Source of the DNA: Pseudonocardia halophobica
GTDB taxonomy: Bacteria > Actinomycetota > Actinomycetes > Mycobacteriales > Pseudonocardiaceae
DNA: 64,000 bases
Direction of reading: 5' to 3'
Assembly: GCF_027922425.1 (NCBI RefSeq)
Contig: NZ_BSFQ01000030.1
Span: forward strand, 1-64,000
The position numbers and the translations under genes were made by a program. Shown here one piece after another: positions 16,682 to 23,612 of this stretch; positions within the stretch are counted from its first letter, which is position 1; each line of letters begins with the position of its first letter. The notes under the pieces were generated by a model. The model was not told the DNA's origin, did no database searches, and saw nothing but the letters and a program-made list of their open reading frames with translations.

Positions 16682-17113
16682 GTGAGTGTCCTGTCGTCCC
16701 CCGCCTCGCGTGGCCCGTCCCGTCCCGGTGGTCTCGACACCAGCCTCACCCGGCCCGCGCCCGGCGTGCACGTCCTCGTGGTCGACGGGGAGGTGGACAC
16801 GCTCACCGCGCCGACCCTCGGCGAGGCGCTCGGCGCGCTGCTCGAGCAGGAGCCGACGGACGCGGTGGCCGCGGTCGACCTCGACGGCGTCGGGTTCCTG
16901 GCGTCGAGCGGGCTGGCGGTGCTCATCCGGGCCGCGCACCGGGCGGAGGCGCAGGGTCGCGCGCTGCACCTGCTCGGCGGCTCCCGGGCGGTCACGCGGC
17001 CGCTCGAGGTCACCGGTTCCGACCGGTTGTTCACGCTGCTCCCGGGTCTGGACGAGCTCCTCGGCCGGGTCCACGGCGACCGCTCCACCGGTCGAGTACG
17101 CCGACCGGATTGA
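16682..17113 (+). CDS. rsbV: STAS-domain anti-sigma factor antagonist (RsbV-like)
   Basis: A 143-residue STAS protein with VDGEVDTLTAPTL and DLDGVGFLASSGLAVLI; the Ser-Ser in ASSG is the predicted phosphorylation site. An N-terminal disordered extension and a basic tail flank the domain. It sits 140 bases from the divergent LOV-phosphatase gene and upstream of the RsbW/sigma pair, so it is the best candidate substrate of that phosphatase. GTG start with GGAG almost adjoining. Confidence 0.88.
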   Translation: MSVLSSPASRGPSRPGGLDTSLTRPAPGVHVLVVDGEVDTLTAPTLGEALGALLEQEPTDAVAAVDLDGVGFLASSGLAVLIRAAHRAEAQGRALHLLGGSRAVTRPLEVTGSDRLFTLLPGLDELLGRVHGDRSTGRVRRPD

Positions 17114-17133
17114 TAAGAACGCACCCCGGGTAG
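17107..17133 (+). promoter_or_regulatory. Candidate SigF/SigB-type promoter upstream of rsbW-sigF
   Basis: GGATT (17107-17111), 16 bases, then GGGTAG (17128-17133) resembles the GTTT-N15-17-GGGTA promoter class used by actinobacterial SigF/SigB factors. It lies 52 bases before the RsbW start, so the sigma factor may drive its own kinase-sigma operon, as known for several such loci. The fourth base of the -35 is the only weak position. Confidence 0.55.
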
Positions 17134-17185
17134 CACGATGGGGATCGAGGGCCCGAGCGGGTCCGTGACGAAGGGAAGACGTCGC

Positions 17186-17623
17186 GTGTCCGAAGTGGAT
17201 CCCGTGGGCGCCGGAGACGGCCCGGGGACGGTGGAGACGCCGGGATCCGTGGTGGAGGTGCGCACCAGCGCCTCGGCCTCGCTGATCCCGACCATCCGCG
17301 CCGTCGCCTCGGACCTCGCCGCCCGCGCGGACTTCGACCTGGACGCCATCTCGGACCTGCGGATGGCCGTCGACGAAGCGTGCGCGACCCTGGTCGACGT
17401 CGCCGCGCCGGGGTCCTCGCTCCGGTGCACCTTCGACGTGCGCGAGGAGCTCATCCGCGTCCACGCCGAGGTCGACACCGGCGACGCGGCCACCCCCGTG
17501 TCCACGGACACCTTCGGCTGGCGGGTCCTGCAGACCCTGGCCGACGAGGTGGAGCTCGAGGCGAACGGCAGCGGCACCGTGGGCATCCGCCTGCACAAGC
17601 GCGCCGACGCAGCCCCCCGGTGA
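17186..17623 (+). CDS. rsbW: RsbW-type anti-sigma factor serine kinase
   Basis: This 145-residue GHKL kinase has the N-box DLRMAVDEACATLV and a late FGWRVLQTLADEVELE motif. It would hold the downstream sigma factor inactive and phosphorylate STAS partners. The GTG at 17186 is chosen because GGGAAG lies seven bases upstream. Longer in-frame starts at 17138 and 17165 exist. Its stop overlaps the sigma start as GTGA, so the pair is translationally coupled in the usual anti-sigma/sigma arrangement. Confidence 0.88.
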   Translation: MSEVDPVGAGDGPGTVETPGSVVEVRTSASASLIPTIRAVASDLAARADFDLDAISDLRMAVDEACATLVDVAAPGSSLRCTFDVREELIRVHAEVDTGDAATPVSTDTFGWRVLQTLADEVELEANGSGTVGIRLHKRADAAPR

Positions 17624-18399
17624 GTGCGGCCGACTCCGAGTACGGTCACCTGACCCCGCTCCTGGCGGAGTACGCCGGGCTCGACGAGGACGACCCCCGC
17701 CGCGAGGCGCTGCGCGACCGGCTGGTGACCGGCTTCCTGCCGATCGCGCAGCACATCGCGCGCCGCTTCGCCCATCGCGGCGAGCCGCTCGACGACCTGG
17801 TCCAGGTCGCCACCGTCGGGCTCATCAACGCCGTGGACCGCTACTCGCCGGAGAAGGGCACGGACTTCTTCTCCTTTGCCGTGCCGACCATCAGCGGCGA
17901 GGTCCGCCGGCACTTCCGGGACCAGGGCTGGTCGATGCGGGTGCCCCGGCGGCTCAAGGACATGCACGTGTCCATCAACGCCGCGGTGTCGGACCTGTCC
18001 CAGCGGCTCGGCCGCGCGCCCCGGCCGTCGGAGATCGCCGAGCAGCTCGGCGTGCCGGTCGCCGAGGTCCTCGAGGGCCTGGAGGCCTCCGAGGCCTACC
18101 GCAGCTCGTCGCTCGACGAGATGCTCTCCTCCGAGCAGGGCAGCGCCACCGTCGGCGAGCTGGTGGGCGCCGCCGACGCGGAGCTGGACCGCGTCGACCA
18201 CCGGCAGGCCCTGCGGCCCGTCCTCGGCGAGCTGGCCGAGCGCGAGCGCACCATCGTCATGCTGCGGTTCTTCGGCAACATGACCCAGACCCAGATCGCC
18301 GAGCAGGTCGGCATCTCGCAGATGCACGTCTCGCGGCTGCTCGCCCAGACCCTCGACCGGCTCCGGTCCCGGCTCGACCCGGACACGCGCACCGGCTGA
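17620..18399 (+). CDS. sigF: RNA polymerase sigma factor, SigF/SigB group
   Basis: The 259-residue group III sigma-70 factor has region 2 (LDDLVQVATVGLINAVDRY, then FFSFAVPTISGEVRRHFRD), region 3 (PRPSEIAEQLGV) and region 4 (MTQTQIAEQVGISQMHVSRLLAQTL). It is the general-stress sigma class controlled by partner switching. It begins at a GTG overlapping the rsbW stop by four bases. Together with the STAS and LOV-phosphatase genes it forms a complete sensing-to-transcription module. Confidence 0.93.
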   Translation: MSAADSEYGHLTPLLAEYAGLDEDDPRREALRDRLVTGFLPIAQHIARRFAHRGEPLDDLVQVATVGLINAVDRYSPEKGTDFFSFAVPTISGEVRRHFRDQGWSMRVPRRLKDMHVSINAAVSDLSQRLGRAPRPSEIAEQLGVPVAEVLEGLEASEAYRSSSLDEMLSSEQGSATVGELVGAADAELDRVDHRQALRPVLGELAERERTIVMLRFFGNMTQTQIAEQVGISQMHVSRLLAQTLDRLRSRLDPDTRTG

Positions 18400-18509
18400 T
18401 CACCCGGCGGTGTGGGCCGCGCAACAGACCGTGCGGGCCCCGAGACAGCGGCCGGGCGCGTCGGCCAGGATGGCCGCGTCGCAAGTCGCCGGGGACAGGA
18501 GCGTGGACG

Positions 18510-19727
18510 TTGAGCGGTGGGCCGGAGCACGTACTGGTCGTCGGGGCGGGCCTCGGCGGCATCCGGACCGTGGAGCAGCTGCGCCAGGCCGGCTACGAGG
18601 GCCGGATCAGCCTCGTCGGCGCGGAGGCGCACCCGCCCTACGACCGCCCGCCGCTGTCCAAGCAGCTCCTCGCCGGCGACTGGGAGGCCGAGCGGCTGGC
18701 GCTGAAGGAGGAGGCCGCGCTCGAGGACCTCGGCGTCCGGATGTACCTGGGGCTGCGTGCCGTCGCGCTGCGGCCCGGCGAGGTCGAGCTGGCCGACGGC
18801 GCGGTGCTCACCGCCGACGCGATCGTGCTCGCCCCCGGCGTCGAGGCGCGCCGGCTGCCCGGCCAGCCCGAGGGCGTCCACACCCTCCGGACCCTCGACG
18901 ACGCCCTGACCCTGCGCGACGAGCTCGACAAGGCGTCGACCCTGCTCGTGGTCGGCGCCGGGTTCATCGGCGCCGAGGTCGCCAGCACCGCGATCGGCAA
19001 GGGCGTGCAGGTCACGATGGTCGAGGCCGCACCGGTGCCGCTGGTGCGCGGCCTGGGCGCGGAGGTCGGCGCGCTCGCCGCGCGGCTGATCCGCGAGGGC
19101 GGCGTGGACCTGCGGACGGGTGTGGCGCTCACCGGCTTCGTCGAGCCCTCCGGCGCCGGCGTGGCCGTCGAGCTGGCCGACGGCTCGCGGATCGAGGCCG
19201 ACGTCGCGCTCGTCGGGATCGGCGGCCGGCCGGACCTCGGCTGGCTCGCCGACGCCGGGCTCGACCTGACCGACGGGATCCCGTGCGACGCGCAGGGCCG
19301 CGTGCTCGGGCTCGACGGTGTGTGGGCGGTGGGCGACGCCGCCGCCTGGGACTACCCGGCGCAGGGCGGCCGGCACCGGCACGAGCACTGGACCTCGACC
19401 GCCGACCAGGCCACGATCGTCGCCCGGGCGATCACCGGCACCGAGGCCCCGCCCGCCACGGTCCCCTACTTCTGGTCGGACCAGTTCGGGCTCAAGATCC
19501 AGCTGATCGGGCGACCCGATCTCGCCGACGGGATCGTGCCGCTGCACGGCGAGGGGCTCTCCGGCGGTGCGGTGAAGGGCACCGTCGCCGGGTACCTGCG
19601 GGGCGACCGGCTGGTCGCGGTGGCCGGCTTCGGCGCGGCCCGCTACATCGCGCGCTACCGCGCGCTGCTGCTCGCCGAGGCCGACCGGGCCCAGGCGCTG
19701 GAGTTCGCCGCCTCGCTGCGACGGTGA
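18510..19727 (+). CDS. FAD-dependent NAD(P)H:ferredoxin reductase (rhodocoxin/putidaredoxin reductase family)
   Basis: A 405-residue flavoprotein with FAD motif VLVVGAGLGGIRTVEQL, NAD motif LLVVGAGFIGAEVAST, and the second FAD motif GVWAVGDAA. The Reductase_C part begins near EHWTSTADQA. It would reduce a ferredoxin serving a cytochrome P450 or dioxygenase; no such partner gene is adjacent. The start is TTG at 18510, with AGGAG eight bases upstream; no ATG or GTG fits the N-terminal FAD motif. Confidence 0.9.
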   Translation: MSGGPEHVLVVGAGLGGIRTVEQLRQAGYEGRISLVGAEAHPPYDRPPLSKQLLAGDWEAERLALKEEAALEDLGVRMYLGLRAVALRPGEVELADGAVLTADAIVLAPGVEARRLPGQPEGVHTLRTLDDALTLRDELDKASTLLVVGAGFIGAEVASTAIGKGVQVTMVEAAPVPLVRGLGAEVGALAARLIREGGVDLRTGVALTGFVEPSGAGVAVELADGSRIEADVALVGIGGRPDLGWLADAGLDLTDGIPCDAQGRVLGLDGVWAVGDAAAWDYPAQGGRHRHEHWTSTADQATIVARAITGTEAPPATVPYFWSDQFGLKIQLIGRPDLADGIVPLHGEGLSGGAVKGTVAGYLRGDRLVAVAGFGAARYIARYRALLLAEADRAQALEFAASLRR

Positions 19728-19732
19728 GGGTG

Positions 19733-19753
19733 CCGGGGGCCCGGGGCCCCCGG
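19733..19753. terminator. Bidirectional terminator hairpin
   Basis: CCGGGGG and CCCCCGG form a 7-bp stem with a GC-rich loop in the 31-base gap between convergent genes. Confidence 0.6.
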
Positions 19754-19758
19754 ACCCG

Positions 19759-19980
19759 TCAGGAGAACAGCTTCTTCAGCACGGCAAGGGCGAGGACCGC
19801 GCCGACTCCGATCAGCGCGTAGCGGATCTTCGGGTCCTCGAGCTTGATCGCGATCTGCTGCTTGCCCGAGTCGACGAAGCGCTTCGGGTTCGCGCGGTCG
19901 GTCAGCGCGTCCAGGCTGTCGGCGAGCGCGTCCCGCGTCTTCTCGATCTCGCTCTGGATGCTCTCGGGGTCGCGGGCCAC
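19759..19980 (-). CDS. DUF3618 small membrane-anchored protein
   Basis: 73 residues. The DUF3618 signature is clear: ARDPESIQSEIEKTRDALA, then DSLDALTDRANPKR, and a single C-terminal hydrophobic helix (YALIGVGAVLALAVLKKLF). These actinobacterial proteins are thought to be peripheral or single-span membrane proteins of unknown role. The GTG at 19980 has GAGGAG six bases upstream; longer in-frame starts lack this. Confidence 0.85.
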   Translation of the reverse strand: MARDPESIQSEIEKTRDALADSLDALTDRANPKRFVDSGKQQIAIKLEDPKIRYALIGVGAVLALAVLKKLFS

Positions 19981-20093
19981 GACACACTCCTCGGTGCTCG
20001 TCATCGGACTCTGACTCGGCCACACCGTAGACGAGCGGTCCCGGCCGGGCCCGGCGGGCGTCCCGGTGTTGCGGGAACTGACAGGATCGGGGC

Positions 20094-20561
20094 ATGACGA
20101 CACGCCTCGCGCCGGGCGACGCCGCCCCGGACTTCACGCTGCCCGACGCCGACGACAAGCCGGTCTCGCTGTCCGACCTGCGCGGCCGCAAGGTCATCGT
20201 GTACTTCTACCCGGCCGCGTCCACGCCCGGCTGCACCAAGGAGGCGTGCGACTTCCGGGACAACCTGGCCGAGCTCAACGACGCGGGGGTCGACGTCCTG
20301 GGCATCTCCCCGGACAAGCCGGCCAAGCTCGCCAAGTTCCGGGACAAGGAGGGCCTCACCTTCCCGTTGCTGTCCGACCCGGACCGGAAGGTCCTCGAGG
20401 AGTGGGGCGCCTTCGGCGAGAAGACGATGTACGGCAAGACGGTCACCGGGGTGATCCGCTCGACCTTCCTCATCGACGAGGAGGGGAGGATCGAGGCCGC
20501 GCTGTACAACGTCCGCGCCACCGGTCACGTCGCCAAGCTCCGGCGAGACCTCAAGATCTGA
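20094..20561 (+). CDS. bcp: Thioredoxin-dependent peroxiredoxin (BCP/PrxQ type)
   Basis: 155 residues. Peroxidatic Cys in TPGCTKEACDFRD with the second Cys five residues later, the atypical two-Cys arrangement of the BCP class. FYPAASTPG and SDPDRKVLEEWGAFGEK are family hallmarks. It reduces alkyl and hydrogen peroxides. ATG start, possibly leaderless (CAGGAT six bases upstream). Confidence 0.95.
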   Translation: MTTRLAPGDAAPDFTLPDADDKPVSLSDLRGRKVIVYFYPAASTPGCTKEACDFRDNLAELNDAGVDVLGISPDKPAKLAKFRDKEGLTFPLLSDPDRKVLEEWGAFGEKTMYGKTVTGVIRSTFLIDEEGRIEAALYNVRATGHVAKLRRDLKI

Positions 20562-20585
20562 CCCCTGTGGACAACTCGAGCGGAT

Positions 20586-20601
20586 TCGAACGCATGTTCG
20601 C
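20586..20601. promoter_or_regulatory. LexA (SOS) box
   Basis: TCGAAC-GCAT-GTTCGC matches the actinobacterial SOS box TCGAAC-N4-GTTCGA at 11 of 12 arm positions. It abuts a probable -10 (TACGTT, 20602-20607), so LexA binding would block the promoter of the HNH gene. Confidence 0.75.
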
Positions 20602-20607
20602 TACGTT
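20602..20607 (+). promoter_or_regulatory. Probable -10 element of the HNH gene
   Basis: TACGTT ends six bases before the ATG at 20614 with no ribosome site, fitting a leaderless start. Confidence 0.55.
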
Positions 20608-20613
20608 CGGATC

Positions 20614-21279
20614 ATGCCGAGAGCCCGCAGGTGGACGGACGAGCAGCTGGTCGAAGCGGTGGCGTCGAGCCGCACGCTGAGCGAGGTGTGCCGGAAGCTG
20701 GGGCTGCAGCCCGGGAAGTACGACGTGCTGCGGAAGCACATTGCGCGGCTCGGGCTCGACGCCTCGCATCGGCCACGAGCCTCCGCCGGCTCGCCGCGCG
20801 CCGGCCGGCGGTACAGCGACGAGCAGCTGATCGAGGCGGTGCGGGCCGAGGAGACCGTGCACGGGGTGCTCCGGCGGCTTGGCTACACGCCCAACGGCGG
20901 AATGTTCCGCGCCGTGTCGGGGCACATCCGGCGACTGGGCCTGGACACCTCGCACTTCACCGGGCAGGCGTGGGCGAAGGGGCTGAAGGTGCCCGCCGCG
21001 GGTCGACCCACGCCCCTCGGCGAGATCCTGGTCCAGAACTCGACCTACACCTCCACCGGTTATCTGCGCCGCCGCCTCATCAAGGCGGGGCTCAAACCGA
21101 ATCACTGCGAGGAGTGCGGCCTCCGTGAGTGGCGCGGCCGACCGCTGCCGCTCGAGCTCGATCATGTCAATGGCGACCACACCGACAATCGCCTCGAGAA
21201 CCTCCGTATCCTGTGCCCCAACTGTCACGCCATCACGGAGACGTGGGGCGGACGGAAGAACAAGAAGACGCCGGCGTAG
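20614..21279 (+). CDS. HNH endonuclease with two N-terminal HTH-like repeats
   Basis: This 221-residue protein has two related N-terminal modules (WTDEQLVEAVASSRTLSEV and YSDEQLIEAVRAEETVHGV), each with a helix-turn-helix look. A C-terminal HNH nuclease follows (LELDHVNGDHTDNRLENL) with paired zinc cysteines CEECG and CPNCH. This layout is typical of stand-alone HNH proteins found next to tRNAs and in phages. Expression is probably LexA controlled. The last ten bases, including the TAG stop, lie inside the following tRNA gene. Its target DNA is unknown. Confidence 0.88.
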   Translation: MPRARRWTDEQLVEAVASSRTLSEVCRKLGLQPGKYDVLRKHIARLGLDASHRPRASAGSPRAGRRYSDEQLIEAVRAEETVHGVLRRLGYTPNGGMFRAVSGHIRRLGLDTSHFTGQAWAKGLKVPAAGRPTPLGEILVQNSTYTSTGYLRRRLIKAGLKPNHCEECGLREWRGRPLPLELDHVNGDHTDNRLENLRILCPNCHAITETWGGRKNKKTPA

Positions 21280-21343
21280 CCCAACTGGCAGAGGCGCATG
21301 ACCTAGGATCATGACAGTGCGGGTTCGAATCCCGCCGCCGGCA
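21270..21343 (+). tRNA. Unusual tRNA, apparent anticodon UAG
   Basis: 74 nt fold into a clover leaf. The acceptor pairs GCCGGCG with CGCCGGC, the D-arm has the GG pair, the anticodon stem is CATGA/TCATG, the variable loop is five bases, and GCGGG/CCCGC closes a standard TTCGAAT loop. The seven-base anticodon loop is CCTAGGA, giving UAG at positions 34-36 (Leu codon CUA) but with C instead of U at position 33. Bacterial tRNA-Leu is class II with a long variable arm, so a class I molecule with this anticodon is odd. CCA is not cleanly encoded. It could be an accessory tRNA or a decayed one. Confidence 0.65.
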
Positions 21344-21389
21344 CCCCATCTGAACAGCGACAACGTGGTGAAGCCCAACGAGCGGAGGC

Positions 21390-22067
21390 TCAGCGGGCCT
21401 GCTGCGTCTCCTCGCTCGGAACCTCCTCCGGGATGGGCTTGCGGGCCGCCACCACGATCCCCGCGAGCCCGATCAGCCCGCACACCACCGACACCGCGAC
21501 GAGCGCCGGTGACGGCCGTCCGCTGACCGCGTCGCCGAGGACCACGATCGCGACCGTCCCCGGGATGATCCCGACCACGGTCCCGAGCAGGTACGGCACG
21601 AACCGCACCCTGGACAGCCCGCACACGTAGTTGAGCGCGGCGAAGGGCACCAGCGGCACGAGCCGCATCGAGGTCACGGCGAGCGTGCCGTGGTGGTCGA
21701 GGCGCCGGCGCACCCAGGTCACCGCCGACCCCCGCACGTACCGCTCCACGAGCGCTCCGCCCGTCGCCCGCACGAGAAAATAGGCGAGCACGCCGGCCAG
21801 GGTGGTCGCCGCCAGCGTGACCACCAGCCCGACCGCGGAGCCGAACAGCACGCCCGCCGCGAGCGTGAACACCGTCCGCGGCACCGGCGCCACGCACAGC
21901 CCCGCCTGCAGCCCCAGGAACAGCAGCGGCGCCCAGGGACCCGCCTCCGCGGTCAGCCGCCGCAGGTCCGAAACACCCGGCACCCCGTAGATCCGCGCCA
22001 CCACCAGCACCACGGCGACCAGTGCCACCACGCCGAGCCCGGCCAGCACGGGACGCCACCACTTCAC
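21390..22067 (-). CDS. TVP38/TMEM64 family (SNARE-associated/VTT) membrane protein
   Basis: 225 residues with about five to six helices and the VTT-domain signature (FTLAAGVLFGSAVGLVVTL, LRLVPLVPFAALNYVCGL). Relatives of DedA are thought to act as lipid scramblases or in membrane homeostasis. ATG start. The C-terminus is a short charged tail. Monocistronic by its surroundings. Confidence 0.88.
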   Translation of the reverse strand: MKWWRPVLAGLGVVALVAVVLVVARIYGVPGVSDLRRLTAEAGPWAPLLFLGLQAGLCVAPVPRTVFTLAAGVLFGSAVGLVVTLAATTLAGVLAYFLVRATGGALVERYVRGSAVTWVRRRLDHHGTLAVTSMRLVPLVPFAALNYVCGLSRVRFVPYLLGTVVGIIPGTVAIVVLGDAVSGRPSPALVAVSVVCGLIGLAGIVVAARKPIPEEVPSEETQQAR

Positions 22068-22195
22068 TCCCGCGACGGTACCGACCGCGCCGCCCAGCCC
22101 GTCGTCACACCCGGCCGCCCGGGACCCGCAGCACCAGATCTAGGCCCCCGGGCCCGACACCGAAGATCACCGCACGCTCCATCGCCCGCCCCGTC

Positions 22196-22260
22196 CAAGA
22201 TCGTCGTATCGGACCGCTCCGCGCCGGATATGGCGCTCATCGGTTTGAGGCAGCGATCAC
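22196..22260. repeat. Palindromic hairpin repeat, copy A
   Basis: A 65-bp imperfect palindrome that opens CAAGATCG and ends GCGATCAC, with inner arms CGGACCG/TCGGTTTG and GCGCC/GGCGC. It lies in the 418-base non-coding stretch 22068-22485 and belongs to the same family as the next copy and the 61.3-61.9 kb array by its conserved ends. Confidence 0.7.
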
Positions 22261-22287
22261 GCCGGCCACCGCCACCCGGCGGCGTCA

Positions 22288-22353
22288 CAAGATCGCCGAA
22301 TAGGACCGCACAGCGCCACATCCGGCGCCCACCGGTCCGCAACGACGATCATC
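22288..22353. repeat. Palindromic hairpin repeat, copy B
   Basis: A 66-bp element, CAAGATCGCCG to CGACGATCAT, with paired arms GGACCG/CGGTCC and GCGCC/GGCGC around a short loop. It follows copy A after a 27-base spacer. The rest of the 22068-22485 gap shows only a possible half copy near 22171 and the promoter at 22474. Confidence 0.7.
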
Positions 22354-22473
22354 GTCACGACCCGCAGCCGAGACCACTCGCGTCAGCGGAGAGCGACGAC
22401 CCGACGGGTCCATGAGCACACCCCGCGCCTTCCGATCACCGGAACCCGCCCGGCCCGAACACCCCCGCCGGGC

Positions 22474-22479
22474 TACCGT
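22474..22479 (+). promoter_or_regulatory. Probable -10 element, leaderless pcaC-like gene
   Basis: TACCGT ends six bases before the GTG at 22486 with no ribosome site. Confidence 0.55.
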
Positions 22480-22485
22480 GCGGCC

Positions 22486-22884
22486 GTGAACACCGAGAAG
22501 CGCGAGCTGGACCTCGATCCCGCGGGCCTCGCCGTCCGCCGCGAGGTCCTGGGCGCCACGCACGTCGACGCCTCGCTGGAGCGGGCCGACGACGTCACCG
22601 GCGAGTTCCAGGAGATGATCACGCGCTACGCCTGGGGCGGGATCTGGACCCGGCCCGGCCTGGACCGGAGGATGCGCAGCGCGATCACGCTGACCGCGCT
22701 CGTCGCGCACGGGCACCTCGACGAGCTGGAGCTGCACCTGCGCGCGGCCCGCCGCAACGGGCTGACCGACGAGGAGATCGTCGAGGTGCTGCTGCAGAGC
22801 GCGATCTACTGCGGTGTCCCCGCCGCCAACAGCGCCTTCGCCCGGGCGAAGAAGGTCCTCGCCGAGGACGCCCCCACCGACTGA
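22486..22884 (+). CDS. Carboxymuconolactone decarboxylase family protein (PcaC-like)
   Basis: 132 residues matching the gamma-carboxymuconolactone decarboxylase form (EC 4.1.1.44): MITRYAWGGIWTRPGLDRR, SAITLTALVAHG, LHLRAARRNGLTDEEI and AIYCGVPAANSAF. PcaC acts in the protocatechuate branch of the beta-ketoadipate pathway. No other pca genes are nearby, so the enzyme could have another substrate. GTG start, leaderless by the promoter position. Confidence 0.85.
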   Translation: MNTEKRELDLDPAGLAVRREVLGATHVDASLERADDVTGEFQEMITRYAWGGIWTRPGLDRRMRSAITLTALVAHGHLDELELHLRAARRNGLTDEEIVEVLLQSAIYCGVPAANSAFARAKKVLAEDAPTD

Positions 22885-22939
22885 TCGGCAGGGCCACGCA
22901 CCATGCCCCCATCACGCGCTTCCCACGCGCGACCAAAAC

Positions 22940-23001
22940 GCGTCATGGTTCCACAACGCGCCTCTGAGCTGCGGGTTTCCAGCGTCATGGAGCCATAGCG
23001 C
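22940..23001. repeat. Two palindromic sites 42 bp apart
   Basis: GCGTCATGGTTCCACAACGC (22940-22959) and a near copy at 22982-23001 are each dyads of the form GCGT-N2-TGG-N2-CCA-N2-RCGC. They fill the gap between the convergent pcaC-like and rdgB genes. They could be protein-binding sites, a terminator or a repeat family. Confidence 0.7.
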
Positions 23002-23018
23002 GCGGCGCGGTCGAGCCC

Positions 23019-23612
23019 TCAGCCCGGCAGGGCTTCCAGGTGCGGGAGGAGGGCACGGAAGGCCCGGCCCCGGTGGCTGGCCGCGTCCTTCTCGTCCGGG
23101 CTGAGCTCGGCGGAGGTCCGCTCCTCCCCCTCCGGCACGAAGATCGGGTCGTAGCCGAAGCCGTTGCTCCCCCGCGGCGCCCGGACGAGCCGCCCGCGCC
23201 ACTCCCCGTGCACGACCTCCTCGGGCCCGTCCGGGACCACGAGCGCCGCCGCGCAGACGAAGGCGGCGCCGCGGCGCTCGTCGGGGACGTCGGCCAGCTG
23301 GCCGAGGAGCAGGTTCAGATTGGCGAGGTCGTCGCCGTGCCGGCCCACCCAGCGCGCGGAGAGCACCCCCGGCATGCCGTTGAGCGCGTCGACGGCGAGC
23401 CCGGAGTCGTCGGCGACGGACGGCAGCCCGGTCGCGGCGGCCGCGTCGCGCGCCTTGGCCAGCGCGTTCTCGGCGAAGGTCGCGCCCGTCTCGGGGGCCT
23501 CGGGGAACTCGGCGACGTCGGCCAGGCCGAGCACCTCGACGCCCGAGCCCTCGGCCAGCCGGCGCAGTTCGACGAGCTTCCCGGCGTTGCGCGTGGCGAG
23601 CAGGATCTTCAC
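23019..23612 (-). CDS. rdgB: dITP/XTP pyrophosphatase (RdgB/HAM1)
   Basis: 197 residues. The enzyme removes non-canonical purine triphosphates (ITP, XTP) from the nucleotide pool. Family motifs: LLATRNAGKLVELRRL at the N-terminus, ETGATFAENALAKA, VADDSGLAVDAL, GFGYDPIFV and the late SHRGRAF. Its GTG overlaps the rph stop by four bases (GTGA), as in mycobacteria, where rph and rdgB are neighbours. Confidence 0.96.
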   Translation of the reverse strand: MKILLATRNAGKLVELRRLAEGSGVEVLGLADVAEFPEAPETGATFAENALAKARDAAAATGLPSVADDSGLAVDALNGMPGVLSARWVGRHGDDLANLNLLLGQLADVPDERRGAAFVCAAALVVPDGPEEVVHGEWRGRLVRAPRGSNGFGYDPIFVPEGEERTSAELSPDEKDAASHRGRAFRALLPHLEALPG

